A stretch of DNA of 64,000 nucleotides from JASHPR01 sp963833885 (GCA_963833885.1 CAWHZU010000005.1:102213-166212), one strand, 5' to 3'; counted from the first letter of the stretch, positions 1 through 9,235 are shown. Made by a program: numbers and translations. Notes: generated by a model from the letters alone, not told the origin.

Positions 1-145
1 CGTAGCGCCAGATGACACGCGCAAGCTATGTGACGACTGCCTCGCGGTACTCGATGTTGTCTGGGGCTCCGGTGTTCAGCAGGGCGCGGCATGCCGGGCG
101 TCCGCGTAGCGCGAGGTGAGAACCCGTCCGCAGGTCGGCTGAGGT

Positions 146-2527
146 TCATTCGTTTCTCGCCACGTCGGGTCCGGTGATGCGTGCCAGCAGCGGGAAGGTG
201 GCCGCGATGATGCCGAAGCACACCAGGATCCCGCCCCCGGTGAGGAGGTAGTACTCGGCACCGGGCGCAACCATCGAGCGCCCCTGCTGCAAGGACGCGT
301 ACATCGCGGCTGCGCCGAATCCGGTGCCGATCGCGACGGCGGCGACGGCGAGCAACGGGACGGCGCTTTCCAGCGCGACGACATGGCGCAGCGTGGCGAG
401 CCGGGCGCCGGTGAGCCGCAGCAGGCTGAACGGCCGCTTGCGGTCGGCCAGCCCGCCCGCGATGCCCGCGGCGAGCGTGCAGCCGGCGATCGGCAGGCTG
501 ACCAGGATCACGGTGTTCGCGAGCTGCTGGTAGGCGTCTTCCTTGGTTTCTGACGATGCGACCAGGTCACCGATGCTGGACGGCGCGTTGATGGTGGGAT
601 AAGCGTGGGCGTTTTCGAGGACCGTCCTCGCCTGCTCGATCGCCGACACGGAGCCGTTCGTCGCCACGTTGATCGAGTCGACGCCGAGGCTGTCCAGACC
701 CGCGGCCGGGACCTTCGCGGCCGGCCAGGTGATCCCGCTGGTGTTTTTCAGGCCGAACAGCGAGCCGCTGAACCCCGCTTCCGGGAACGCCGCCGCCGTC
801 GCCCCGGCCGGGCAGCGGCCAAGGGCGGGAACGGCCGCGAGCTGCGCGCACGAGACCATGCCTGCCGGAACCGGCAGCGTCGGGCCGGACGGATTGGTGC
901 CGAGGTTGTGGAAGTTTCCGGGGATAGTCAGCCCACGGACGGCGCGGACCACCATCACGCCCTGGACGCCGTGAATGCCTAGCAACCGCGCGGAAAGCGG
1001 CGCCGCGGCTGCGGCCGGTCCCGCGCCGGTCGAGAGCTCGGTGCCCTGGAACGCGCCGCCGGATGACTGGTCTGCAAACTGGTCCGTCACCACGTGTGAC
1101 TCGGCGACAGTGCCCCACCGGACGACGTTCTTGGCGTCCTGAGTGCTGATGGCGACCACGGCCACGGTGGTGACGAACAGGGCGAGCACGAGACCGCTGA
1201 CGGCGCGGAACGCAGCCTTCGGGTCGTCGGCGAGGCGACGGGCGGCGATCAGCGTGCCGGGTCGGCTGGTCCACCGGGCCATGCCCCTGGCCATGGCCAT
1301 GGTGAGCCACGGGCCAGCTACGACCAGGCCGACGATGATGAGCAGGAAGCTGGACACGAACGCGTCGATCTGCCCGGTGATGGAAGCCGGGTGGCCGTGG
1401 ACGGTCCAGAAGCCCAGTTCGGCGAGGCCAGCCAGCAGCGGCAGCACTCGCCAGGCCCGTGGCGGCTCCGGCGTCGTCCGGCGGGCGACGCCGAGCGGCG
1501 AGATGTGCACCCGGTGCAGCGCCAGCCGGGCTGCCACGACGGCGGCGACGGGCACGCCGATCACGACCGCGAGGATGTCCACCGTGCTGAGCGTCAGTTC
1601 GGCCGGGAAAAACGGCTCGGCCACGAACGGGATGCTCGCGACCGGGGCGCGCAGCAGGAAGAAGATCCCGAAGCCGGCCGCCACCCCGAGGAGCGCGGCC
1701 GCTGTCGATTCCACCGCGGCCAGCAGGGAGACCTGGTCGCGGGTCGCGCCGACGAGGCGCATTGCCGCGAACCGCTGCTCGCGGCGGGCGGCGGACAGCC
1801 GTGTCGCAGTGGCGATGAAGATCAGCACTGGGGCCAGCACGGCCAGCGCCACGATGGCCAGGATGAATTCGATGCCGCTCCCCGGGATTTCCCTGATGGG
1901 TGGCGTGTAATTCAGGCCGTTGGGGTTCCCCTGGCTCGGGCCCCTGACGTGCACCAGGTACCGGCCCCCCCCGGGCCCGAGAGGCACCGCCGTGGCGATC
2001 GAGGTCACCCGCACGCTGTTCGGCGTGGCCGCCAGCTGTGCGGGGGTGCGCCCGATGATGATGACCAGCGAGTCTGGGGAGGGCAGTGCGGCGTCGCCGA
2101 TCGTGCCGGCCAGGTGGCCGGGGTAGCGGCTGGCCAGCTCGTCGGCTGGCGTGCTGTGCAGCAGCGCGGCAAGTGCGGGGGAGGCGTAGTACTGGCCCGG
2201 CGCCGGGTCATGAGAGATGCCCGGCGGCACCGGGGACGAGGCGCCGGTGGCGGCGACGTCGAAGCGGCTGATCTGCTGGCCGTTGAAGAGGTCACCGCTG
2301 GGGTGCCACCACAGCGGGGCGACGCCCGTCGCCGGGCCTGCGGGCACAGCCGACGTGCCGGTCCAGAACCATGCGTGGCGGTTGTTCCAGGTGCTGACCG
2401 CGCTGGTCGCGGCGACGGCGGTCAGCAGCAGGCCAACACCGAGGCCGACCGCGACGGCCAGGACGACCAGCCGCGTGATCGCTTCGCGGCCGCCGCTGAG
2501 CACCAGCCGCAGCCCGAGGCCGATCAC
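146..2527 (-). CDS. FtsX-like ABC transporter permease
   Basis: 793-residue membrane protein of the FtsX/MacB permease type: an N-terminal transmembrane helix (about residues 18-42), a long extracytoplasmic domain, a cluster of three helices near 220-330, a second helix group, another extracytoplasmic domain, and C-terminal helices with the typical end 'LLARITGPDVARNE'. The repeated helix-soluble-helix layout is that of double-FtsX permeases exporting lipids, peptides or antibiotics rather than importing nutrients. It starts with GTG inside the stop of the upstream ATPase gene (GTGA overlap at 2524-2527), so the two are translationally coupled. With the PadR gene it forms one operon, suggesting a drug- or stress-inducible exporter. 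The substrate cannot be told from sequence. Confidence 0.9.
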   Translation of the reverse strand: MIGLGLRLVLSGGREAITRLVVLAVAVGLGVGLLLTAVAATSAVSTWNNRHAWFWTGTSAVPAGPATGVAPLWWHPSGDLFNGQQISRFDVAATGASSPVPPGISHDPAPGQYYASPALAALLHSTPADELASRYPGHLAGTIGDAALPSPDSLVIIIGRTPAQLAATPNSVRVTSIATAVPLGPGGGRYLVHVRGPSQGNPNGLNYTPPIREIPGSGIEFILAIVALAVLAPVLIFIATATRLSAARREQRFAAMRLVGATRDQVSLLAAVESTAAALLGVAAGFGIFFLLRAPVASIPFVAEPFFPAELTLSTVDILAVVIGVPVAAVVAARLALHRVHISPLGVARRTTPEPPRAWRVLPLLAGLAELGFWTVHGHPASITGQIDAFVSSFLLIIVGLVVAGPWLTMAMARGMARWTSRPGTLIAARRLADDPKAAFRAVSGLVLALFVTTVAVVAISTQDAKNVVRWGTVAESHVVTDQFADQSSGGAFQGTELSTGAGPAAAAAPLSARLLGIHGVQGVMVVRAVRGLTIPGNFHNLGTNPSGPTLPVPAGMVSCAQLAAVPALGRCPAGATAAAFPEAGFSGSLFGLKNTSGITWPAAKVPAAGLDSLGVDSINVATNGSVSAIEQARTVLENAHAYPTINAPSSIGDLVASSETKEDAYQQLANTVILVSLPIAGCTLAAGIAGGLADRKRPFSLLRLTGARLATLRHVVALESAVPLLAVAAVAIGTGFGAAAMYASLQQGRSMVAPGAEYYLLTGGGILVCFGIIAATFPLLARITGPDVARNE

Positions 2528-3225
2528 GGCCTGGCTCCGGTGAGTGTGCCGACGACGCCGTCGCGGACGATGACCTCGCGGTCGGCGTAGGCGGCGACCC
2601 GCGCGTCGTGGGTGACCAGGATGACGGTGGTGCCATGCTCCCGGGCGGCGGCCGTGAGCAGGTCCATGACCAGCTCGCCGGACACCGAGTCCAGCGATCC
2701 GGTTGGCTCGTCGGCGAACAGCACCTCGGGGCGGGCGACCATGCCGCGGGCCAGCGCGACGCGCTGGGCCTGGCCGCCGGACAGTTCCCCGGAACGGCGG
2801 CGCTGCAGCCCGTCCAGGCCGAGGGTAGCGAACCAGTCCCGGGCCGCGGTTATCGCCGGGCCGCGGCGGGTGCCGGACAGCAGCAGTGGCAGCGCGACGT
2901 TTTCTTCGGCGGTCAGCTCGGGGACCAGCTGACCGTACTGGAACACGAACCCGAACCGGTTGCGGCGCAGTTCGCTGCGGTGCTCGTCGCTCAGGGTGTC
3001 CAGCCGCTGCGCGCCGAACCAGACTTCGCCCCGATCGGGGGTCAGGATGCCGGCCATGCAGTGCAGCAAGGTGGACTTGCCCGATCCGCTCGGGCCCATG
3101 ACCGCGACGATCTCACCCTGCCCGACACCCAGCGAGGCGCCGCGCAGCGCCGGTGTGCTGCCGAACGACAGGACCAGGTCTCGTGCCTCGATGAGCCTCG
3201 TCGATCCGGGGGAGTTCGCGGTCAC
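2524..3225 (-). CDS. ABC transporter ATP-binding protein (LolD/MacB type)
   Basis: ATPase partner of the FtsX-like permease. Walker A 'GPSGSGKST', signature 'LSGGQAQRVALARG', Walker B 'VLFADEPTGSLD' and the H-loop 'VTHDARVAAYAD' are all present, so it should hydrolyse ATP. The 'EPTGSLD' sequence is typical of the LolD/MacB/FtsE subgroup. I start it at the GTG at 3223-3225, which overlaps the PadR stop codon as GTGA, instead of a longer in-frame reading that would run into PadR. Length (233 aa) is normal for the family. Operon order is padR-ATPase-permease with 4-bp overlaps at both junctions. Confidence 0.93.
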   Translation of the reverse strand: MTANSPGSTRLIEARDLVLSFGSTPALRGASLGVGQGEIVAVMGPSGSGKSTLLHCMAGILTPDRGEVWFGAQRLDTLSDEHRSELRRNRFGFVFQYGQLVPELTAEENVALPLLLSGTRRGPAITAARDWFATLGLDGLQRRRSGELSGGQAQRVALARGMVARPEVLFADEPTGSLDSVSGELVMDLLTAAAREHGTTVILVTHDARVAAYADREVIVRDGVVGTLTGARP

Positions 3226-3746
3226 TGCTGCACCGCCTTTGAGAGCGTGTCCAGCCGGGCCGCGGTGTGGTCGATCCATCGGAGGTCAGCCTCCAGGCGG
3301 TAGATGGAGTGGTCGGCGAGCAGCACGGTCAGGGGCTCGCCGCCGCGTTTGAGGTCGGTGAGCTCGCGCATCCGCTGCAGATGTGCGCCGCGCTGGGCGT
3401 CCAGGTAGCTGGCGGCGGGCCGGCCGAGCATCAGGGCGAGGACCACCTTGGCGAACAGTTCGCTTTGCAGGTCCGGCTCGGGCGGAGCGGGCTCGGCCAG
3501 CCACTGTTCCACATCGGCCATCCCGACGTCGGTGATCACGTAGCGGCGCCGTTCGGGCCCGGCGCCCTGCTCGATGGGTCCAGGGGCTGCTTTACCGTCC
3601 CGGGCCAGCCGGGACAAGGTCGCGTACACCTGGCTGTAGCGCAGCGGCTTGCCCTGGCCGAAGTAGGTGTCGTAATCACGCTTGAGGTCGTAGCCGTGGC
3701 TTGGGCCCCGTTCGAGCAGGCCGAGCAGTGTCTGTGGGACGCTCAT
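3222..3746 (-). CDS. PadR family transcriptional regulator
   Basis: 174-residue PadR regulator: N-terminal winged helix starting 'MSVPQTLLGLLERGPSHGYD', with the PadR motif 'LRYSQVYATLSRLARDG' and the wing 'RRRYVITDVG', followed by a helical C-terminal dimerisation domain (Vir_C-like). The ATG at 3744-3746 is chosen because a longer reading would translate straight through a perfect palindrome that looks like its operator. First gene of the exporter operon, so it most likely represses itself and the transporter until a ligand binds. PadR-ABC pairs of this kind usually respond to phenolics or antibiotics. Confidence 0.92.
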   Translation of the reverse strand: MSVPQTLLGLLERGPSHGYDLKRDYDTYFGQGKPLRYSQVYATLSRLARDGKAAPGPIEQGAGPERRRYVITDVGMADVEQWLAEPAPPEPDLQSELFAKVVLALMLGRPAASYLDAQRGAHLQRMRELTDLKRGGEPLTVLLADHSIYRLEADLRWIDHTAARLDTLSKAVQQ

Positions 3747-3780
3747 AACCGGGAGAATACTCCGAGAGTATTCTCCCGGG
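3747..3780 (-). promoter_or_regulatory. PadR operator overlapping a probable leaderless promoter
   Basis: Perfect inverted repeat at 3751-3777: arms GGGAGAATACTC and GAGTATTCTCCC around CGA. Read on the minus strand, TATTCT lies exactly 7 nt before the padR ATG, the spacing of a -10 box with transcription starting at the start codon, and there is no Shine-Dalgarno. The core ATACT/AGTAT resembles known PadR boxes. A repressor bound here would cover the -10 element, so negative autoregulation is inferred. Confidence 0.75.
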
Positions 3781-4012
3781 AAGTAGTTCGGCGAAATTTC
3801 CGGGACCAAGCCTGGGCAGAGGAGATCGAGGTCCCGGTCGGCATCGGCGCGGAGCACGGAGTGCCGGCCGCTCGGGTGGCCATGGCCCGCACCCTCGGCA
3901 AGCCCGCGGCGACCTTGCCGATCGCCGGGGGGCGCAGAGACCCCGCGCAGCGAGCATAATTGGGCGCGTTCTCCGATTATTACTGCCTGCGCAAAGAAGC
4001 GAGCGTCTTCCT

Positions 4013-5080
4013 ATGTCCAGCCAGCATGAGGCCGCAGCTGTCGACTCCGCCTCCGGGCCTTCTCATCACTCGGGACCCGGCTATGTGACGAACCGGGACA
4101 CCTCGGACTTCGAACTGAGTGATCAGCTGAGGGAAGCTGCAACACGGTGGCTCAATTTGGTGCCAGCCGAACACCGACATTACTCGCCGGCAGCCGCCGA
4201 AAGGGTTCTGGAGTCGCTGGAAGAGCACGCCCGCAGCTGCCGTGAGCACCCATTCCGGGCTCTATTCGTGGCCCATCGCCACTTGCAAGATTCGTCGCCC
4301 GCAGTGCGGATGGCTGCGCTCGTCCTTGCCTCCGAGGCCCTTTGGTGGCTGGGGCATTTCCAGGATGCCGAGATCGCCGCGCAAGCGGCAGTCGACGCCG
4401 ATCCAGAGTCTGACCAGGCACGCTGGCGGGCCGCCGTCGCACTGTACCGGCTGGGCAGATTCGACCGCGTCGTGCAGCAACTCGACGTCCTCCTTCAGTC
4501 GGCCAAGCGGTTCGCCCCCGGGTGGGCGCTGCGTGGCCAGGCCAAGGTATGGCTGGCACCGCGCGATCCTGCCGCAGGGCGGGCCGATTTCGCGTCCGCC
4601 GCGGCGCTGGAATCCGACAAGTGGGTCGTGCCGCAGCGGATCGGGAACGCCGCTTTCCGCGCAGCGGTCGATGCAGAGACTGCGAGATTTGACTCCGAAA
4701 CGGGAGGCTCATCCGGTGACCCTGATGTAGGCATTGAGTTGCTGCCAGCCGAATCCGTCGCAGCAGGCAAGGACCCCGACATCCGGTGGGAGGTGGCCAA
4801 CAGCTTGGGCGGAGGCGTGTCCGCCAGCCCGTTTTCTCCATTGGGTGGAGAATTCGCTGTGGGGGCGCGCACGCAGGTCAGCTTCGGGACCCGGTTCGTT
4901 ATCTATCAGCGGAACATCGAGAACCTCTGCAAGGACAAGGCGACTCTCAGCGCCGAGATTCGTAAGTCGGTGGCCGAGCTATACAAGGTGGCGCTGCACG
5001 CCGATCAGGCCATTTCATACAAGGGTGCGCCCGAATACCATGCCGAGGCTGAGGACCTGCCAGGGGACGGGAGCGGCTAA
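4013..5080 (+). CDS. TPR-like repeat protein of unknown function
   Basis: 355 residues. Residues 40-230 are helical and carry tetratricopeptide-like features such as 'ALWWLGHFQDAEIAAQAAVDADP', a pattern repeated as 'ALYRLGRFDRVVQQLDVLLQ' and 'WALRGQAKVWLAPRDPAAGRADFASAAAL' (each is one helix pair). The C-terminal 100 residues are not recognised and hold no catalytic motif. No signal peptide, so probably a cytoplasmic scaffold or partner protein. It stands alone on the plus strand and converges with the next gene two bases away, so no operon clue exists. Confidence 0.7.
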   Translation: MSSQHEAAAVDSASGPSHHSGPGYVTNRDTSDFELSDQLREAATRWLNLVPAEHRHYSPAAAERVLESLEEHARSCREHPFRALFVAHRHLQDSSPAVRMAALVLASEALWWLGHFQDAEIAAQAAVDADPESDQARWRAAVALYRLGRFDRVVQQLDVLLQSAKRFAPGWALRGQAKVWLAPRDPAAGRADFASAAALESDKWVVPQRIGNAAFRAAVDAETARFDSETGGSSGDPDVGIELLPAESVAAGKDPDIRWEVANSLGGGVSASPFSPLGGEFAVGARTQVSFGTRFVIYQRNIENLCKDKATLSAEIRKSVAELYKVALHADQAISYKGAPEYHAEAEDLPGDGSG

Positions 5081-5082
5081 AT

Positions 5083-6138
5083 CTAACGGGACTGGTCGCC
5101 CAGCAACTGCCAGGCCAGTTGACCGAGCCGCCGCACCTGGCTCGCGTGCTGGTCGAGGAAGCCCGGCTGCGCCGCCAGCTGCAACCGCTGCCACACCCCG
5201 ACGATGGAACGGGCGCACGTGACGAAGACCCCCGACCAGTGCCGGGCGAGGGCTTGGAGCGTGCTCGTGGACGCGCCGCGGCTGCCAGCACCGTCAAGGA
5301 AGCCCGCCACCCAGTCCATGAAGTCGGCGAAGGACTTGATGGGCCCGGATGCGCTGCCGTACGGATCGTTGGGAAAGCCATACCGAGCCGCGCACGCTGC
5401 CAGCGCTGGAATGGCGGCCTGAACCTTGCTGGACGCCTGGATCCGGAAGATGACCTTCCACCAGGAGCTGTTCAGCGTCTGGCCGGCCGCCAGGAGCTGC
5501 TGGTAAGGCACCGCGGCCGTCGCATGGCAGGTGTTGTACACGTTCTGCTCTGCCTTGGGGTAGGACGCACTCGTGACGTCGGCCGGCCCCACGAACTCAT
5601 GTGTCCGGGCGATGCGCGGCAGGTCCGGCATCTGAGTGTTGTCGGCGAACATAGCCAGGTTGAACGGCGCCGGCCGATCGCTGATGTGATAGCCCGATGC
5701 CGCCATGCACTTCGCGGTGGCGTGAAGCTCCTGAGCCTGCACCATCCACTCGAGCTTCGCGCCGAGGTCGAATTGCGGGCCGGTCGCAGGCACGAACGCG
5801 GCGACGACCAGGGCATCGAGCGCCTGTCGTTGCTTTTGCAGCGATTTCATGGCGGCCGCATTCGCTCTCTGTTTGGCCAAGCTGGCGCCGGCGGCCGTAC
5901 TCGTCGGCTGGTGCAGCACCGCGGCGCCCGCGATCACGAGCGCGACGGCTGCGGCCGCGGCGATCGGGGCGAGCCAGATCCGGGCGCGGCAGGCGCGGGT
6001 CATGGCTGCTCGGATGCCTGCCCTGCGGTAGCCACCAGTCGGATCCGGAAGGCGCAGTGGCGGCAGGTCACCGTCAGGCGGGAAAATGCCCATGGCATCG
6101 CGGGCCGCTGCGCGCAGGCGCTCATCGGCGCTGTTCAT
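5083..6138 (-). CDS. Membrane-anchored protein co-transcribed with sigma factor (possible anti-sigma/sensor)
   Basis: 351 residues: about 50 N-terminal cytoplasmic residues beginning 'MNSADERLRAAARDAMG', one transmembrane helix near 53-75 (rich in Ala/Val after 'ARIWLAPIAA'), then a large extracytoplasmic domain of unknown fold. The start codon overlaps the stop of the sigma-factor gene (ATGA at 6135-6138). The cytoplasmic-tail/one-helix/external-domain layout and coupling to a SigE-family sigma factor are what is seen for membrane partners of such sigmas, but no zinc-binding anti-sigma HxxxCxxC motif is present, so an anti-sigma role is inference only. Confidence 0.65.
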   Translation of the reverse strand: MNSADERLRAAARDAMGIFPPDGDLPPLRLPDPTGGYRRAGIRAAMTRACRARIWLAPIAAAAAVALVIAGAAVLHQPTSTAAGASLAKQRANAAAMKSLQKQRQALDALVVAAFVPATGPQFDLGAKLEWMVQAQELHATAKCMAASGYHISDRPAPFNLAMFADNTQMPDLPRIARTHEFVGPADVTSASYPKAEQNVYNTCHATAAVPYQQLLAAGQTLNSSWWKVIFRIQASSKVQAAIPALAACAARYGFPNDPYGSASGPIKSFADFMDWVAGFLDGAGSRGASTSTLQALARHWSGVFVTCARSIVGVWQRLQLAAQPGFLDQHASQVRRLGQLAWQLLGDQSR

Positions 6139-6704
6139 GGATGTTCCTTCAGTCGTCGGGCCATCGCAGCAATCGCGCGAGACGTCGTTGATTTGACGGT
6201 GCCCTGGCTGATGCCCATCGCGGTGGCGATGTCCGGCTCAGCCAGGTCCATGAAGTAGCGCAGGATCAGCACTTCGCGCTGGCGGTCGGGCAGCCGCCGA
6301 AGCGCTGCGAGCACGTCCCGGTGCTCCTCTCCGAGGATCGCCGCCTGCTCCGGGGATTCCGCGCCGAGCGGGCGATGATTGTGATCTGCCCGGCGCTCCA
6401 GCCGGGCCTGGCGACGCAGCTCCGACCGGCACCGGTTCATCACGGCGGAGCGAACGTACGGCAGCGCCTTGCGCGGATCGGACAGCTGGTGCCACTTGCG
6501 GAACAAGCCGCAGAAGGCATCCTGCACGGCATCCTCGGCGGCGGCCCGGCTTCCCAGCATGACCGCCGCGATCCGGATCAGGTCCATTCCGTGAAGCCGG
6601 TAAAGCAGGGTGACCTGTTCTGCCGCAGACGGCTGGCCCATTCCCGCGCCAGGGCTTCCAGCGGTCCAGCCTGCGCGCGGCAGGCCTGGTTCGGCGTGGT
6701 GCAT
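6135..6704 (-). CDS. SigE-family RNA polymerase sigma factor
   Basis: ECF-type sigma factor. Region 2 holds 'AAEDAVQDAFCGLFRKW' and region 4 'LRRLPDRQREVLILRYFMDLAEPDIATAMG' (one continuous segment) ending in the recognition helix 'ISQGTVKSTTSRAIAAM'. These match actinobacterial SigE-family (SigE70-like) sigmas of 170-200 residues. The start is uncertain: ATG at 6704 is used, but ATG at 6641 ('MGQPSAAEQ') also gives a complete sigma, and an open frame continues upstream to 6791. It is translationally coupled to the membrane protein downstream, suggesting a signal-controlled regulon. Confidence 0.87.
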   Translation of the reverse strand: MHHAEPGLPRAGWTAGSPGAGMGQPSAAEQVTLLYRLHGMDLIRIAAVMLGSRAAAEDAVQDAFCGLFRKWHQLSDPRKALPYVRSAVMNRCRSELRRQARLERRADHNHRPLGAESPEQAAILGEEHRDVLAALRRLPDRQREVLILRYFMDLAEPDIATAMGISQGTVKSTTSRAIAAMARRLKEHP

Positions 6705-6744
6705 CTCGGTGATTCCCACGTACTGGAGACGCCTGTGGCGACGT

Positions 6745-7905
6745 CTAGTTGCTCGCCCCAGACGCGTTGCCCTGGTGCGCGAACCGGGCACTGTTCCAGG
6801 GCGCCACTTCAGGAGGCGGTCGGCCGGCGGAGATCCAGCGGGTGATCATCTGGGCCGTGATCGGCGCCATGAGGATGCCGGTGCGGAAATGCCCGGAGGT
6901 CAGCCAGGCATTGTCGAGCCCAGCGAGCTGGTCGATGACCGGGCAGCCGTCAGGGTGCCGGGGCCGGAAACAGCACCACTGATAGGCGGCGCGCAACCCG
7001 GTCAGGTCCGGGAGCTGCGCGTACAGGTCCGCCAGGATGGAGTCGATGACGTCCTGGCGCACGCCGGGACTATTGTCACCGGTGTCCAGCGTGCCGCCGG
7101 CCAGCAGCCGGCCGTCCTCGAGCTGGGTGGCGACCAAGGCCACCGTGCCGGGGAGCCGGACCGGAGATGGCTCGGTTACCAGCATGTGCCCCTTGACCAG
7201 GCTGGCGGGAAGACCGGTGGCCAGTCCCTGCAGGAGCGGTGGCATCCCGGTGGCGAATACCACTGCACCGGGATGGATATCCCCGGAGGTGGTGGAGACC
7301 GTCACCATGCGGCTGCCCTTGACCGTGACCGAGGTGGCCGCGGTGCCGGTCGCGATGGACGGAACGATCGCCGCCAGGCGGGCCAGCGCGCGAAGCGGGT
7401 TGACCCTGGCCTGACGCCGGATCAGGAACCCGGCCGCCGGGCGGGCCAGCCCAGGGACGAGGCTCGCGACCTGGCCCGCGTCGAGCTGCTCGGCGGCGGG
7501 AGGTTGGCGAGGACTGATACCTCCGGGATCGGGTGGCGGCCCGATCCAGTTCAGCTCGGTCAGCCCTACCGTGCCCGGTACGGTCTGCTCCAGCTGCCTC
7601 CACAGCTCCAGGCTCGACCGTGCCATCGCCACGAAGCGTTCAGGGTCGCTCCAGGTATGGACCTCCGGCACGAGCAGGCCCGCGGCGCCGCCGGTGGCAC
7701 CGGATCCCAGCGTGCCTGCCTCGATCAGCAGTACCGAGCCCGCGCCGGCCAGGTGACAGGCGGCAGCAGTGGCGACCCCGACGATTCCGCCGCCGATCAC
7801 CAGCACATCCGGGCGCGGCTGCTCGATGACCCCGGCCCCGCGCACGAGCTCGGTGGACTCCTCAGCAGTGAGCTGGTCACGCCAGATAGCCGTTCCTGCG
7901 GGCAT
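6745..7905 (-). CDS. FAD-dependent amino-acid/amine oxidoreductase (DAO family)
   Basis: 386 residues starting at ATG 'MPAGTAIWRDQ'. Rossmann FAD motif 'VLVIGGGIVGVATAAACHLAG' (GxGxxG) near residue 34, followed by an acidic ribose-binding residue in 'LLIEAGTLGSGATGGAAG', and a C-terminal FAD loop 'SGHFRTGILMAPITAQMI'. The latter (GHxRxGxLxAP) is characteristic of glycine oxidase/ThiO and D-amino-acid dehydrogenase relatives. Likely oxidises a small amine or amino acid; no thiazole genes are nearby to favour ThiO. The open frame extends to 8349 but that segment is low-complexity and overlaps an opposing gene, so it was excluded. Confidence 0.85.
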   Translation of the reverse strand: MPAGTAIWRDQLTAEESTELVRGAGVIEQPRPDVLVIGGGIVGVATAAACHLAGAGSVLLIEAGTLGSGATGGAAGLLVPEVHTWSDPERFVAMARSSLELWRQLEQTVPGTVGLTELNWIGPPPDPGGISPRQPPAAEQLDAGQVASLVPGLARPAAGFLIRRQARVNPLRALARLAAIVPSIATGTAATSVTVKGSRMVTVSTTSGDIHPGAVVFATGMPPLLQGLATGLPASLVKGHMLVTEPSPVRLPGTVALVATQLEDGRLLAGGTLDTGDNSPGVRQDVIDSILADLYAQLPDLTGLRAAYQWCCFRPRHPDGCPVIDQLAGLDNAWLTSGHFRTGILMAPITAQMITRWISAGRPPPEVAPWNSARFAHQGNASGASN

Positions 7906-7983
7906 GACCCGATTATGTCCGCAGCCGTGGCTCCGCCGTAGCAGCTGGGCAGGCGGATACTGGCCGGCAGGCGCATACTGGTA

Positions 7984-8214
7984 GTGATGAAACCAGCCCG
8001 CGCCGCGACCCGGCGCTACTTGCCGACCAGCCCGTTCGGCCCTCCGGCGGCCGCTCCGCCTGTTGAGCAGTTCGCTGTGCTGGACCAGGTCACCCACGAT
8101 AAGTACGGCCTCGGCCGGGTCATTGACGTCGAGGCTGACGCCACCCTGGTCGTGGACTTCGGTTCGTGCCGTGTGCGGATCATGTCGCCGTACGCCAAGC
8201 TGACCAAACTCTGA
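7984..8214 (+). CDS. Small conserved actinobacterial protein with YGLGRV (Tudor/CarD-like) motif
   Basis: 76 residues (GTG 7984 or ATG 7987). The C-terminal 45 residues contain 'VLDQVTHDKYGLGRVIDVE' and 'VVDFGSCRVRIMSPYAKL'. A 'V.H.kyGlG.V' beta-barrel of this kind also occurs at the C-terminus of UvrD/PcrA helicases and in CarD-like RNA-polymerase-binding modules, so a role in contacting a nucleic-acid enzyme is possible but unproven. The N-terminus is basic (RAATRRY). Divergent from the DAO gene with 78 bp between them. Confidence 0.72.
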   Translation: MMKPARAATRRYLPTSPFGPPAAAPPVEQFAVLDQVTHDKYGLGRVIDVEADATLVVDFGSCRVRIMSPYAKLTKL

Positions 8215-8254
8215 TCCTGCCAGCGGTACCCGGCGAACGGCGCCGCAGCAGCGG

Positions 8255-9235
8255 TCAGGGATGGACCGGGCCGCTCGGTCCGCGGTCGAGGCGAATCGAC
8301 TGCATGATCGCGAACGTCGTGGTCCAGGTGAAGATCTCGATGTCGGCACCGCCCAGCACGCCGGTGTATTTCGCGATGACGGGAGCGGCCGCGTGCTCAG
8401 TGACGGCGTCGAGGTGGGCCCTGACCGCGGCCCACACGTTCTCTCCGTAGTGCTTGAAGATCGGTCCGGGGTTGACCGAGGCCAGCGCCTCGCGTGAGCT
8501 GGCTTCGATGTCGGCGATGTACTGCTGGTGCATCGCGACGTCCTCGCGGGTTGCCACCCGGCCCAGGTGCCCGCTGATGAGGTGCGTCCACGGGTAGTCC
8601 AGCGCGATGGCCGGGGCGCCGGTGTACCCGATGACGTCGTCGCTGAGGTTGAGGTTGTAGATGGGTATCCAGCCCGCGTTGACCACGTCGATGAACATCA
8701 GGGTGTCGTGGTCGGGGAAGTGGATGTAGATGTTGTCCGGCGAGTGGTTGGGCCCGTGCCAGGCCAGTTCGACCCGCTCGCCGCCGACTTCCAGGGTGTA
8801 GCTGTCGGAGAAGGTAACGTCCGGGACGGGGCGGGCGGGGTCATCGTCGCGCAGCAGCAGCCGCCGGGTTTCCTCGTGGCCAATGCGGACGATGTCCCCG
8901 CCGAATAGCGAGGACGCTCCCTGGTGGTCTGCGTGGTGGTGCGAGTAGACCATATGGGTGACCCGGTTGGTCAGGCCGCTGGCAGCGGTGACCTCGTCCA
9001 CGGCACGCCGGATGTTGTGGCCGATGTTCGGAGGCGCGTCGAAAATCACGACGCCGTCGGGGGTGGTCAGAAACGCCGACATGTAGACGTTGTCGGTGAC
9101 CGCGTAGAGGTTCCGCTCGACCTGCCAGACGTGGTACCCGTGTTCGTTCAGGGGCGCCCCCTTCGCGATCGCCGGGACGGGAACGTACTCGGGCAGGTCT
9201 GGGGCGCCGGCAGCGCCCGTGGCTGGTGATGTCAC
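8255..9235 (-). CDS. Metallo-beta-lactamase-fold hydrolase
   Basis: 326 residues from a GTG start preceded by AGGGAG. Zinc motif 'HHHADH' at residues 99-104, then the metal ligands expected in 'AWHGPNHSPDNIYIHFP' and the distal His in 'LISGHLGRVATRED'. The histidine-rich motif is that of hydrolytic MBL-fold enzymes (lactonases, glyoxalase II, quinone or ester hydrolases). No signal peptide. Neighbours (esterases, SnoaL-like protein, flavoenzyme) suggest small-molecule degradation. The precise substrate is not readable. Confidence 0.9.
   Translation of the reverse strand: MTSPATGAAGAPDLPEYVPVPAIAKGAPLNEHGYHVWQVERNLYAVTDNVYMSAFLTTPDGVVIFDAPPNIGHNIRRAVDEVTAASGLTNRVTHMVYSHHHADHQGASSLFGGDIVRIGHEETRRLLLRDDDPARPVPDVTFSDSYTLEVGGERVELAWHGPNHSPDNIYIHFPDHDTLMFIDVVNAGWIPIYNLNLSDDVIGYTGAPAIALDYPWTHLISGHLGRVATREDVAMHQQYIADIEASSREALASVNPGPIFKHYGENVWAAVRAHLDAVTEHAAAPVIAKYTGVLGGADIEIFTWTTTFAIMQSIRLDRGPSGPVHP

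Noticed and set aside
26..145. Minus-strand frame after the permease stop, ending 'NTGAPDNIEYREAVVT'
   Set aside because: Looks faintly protein-like, but it has no ATG or GTG start before the permease stop and no family match.
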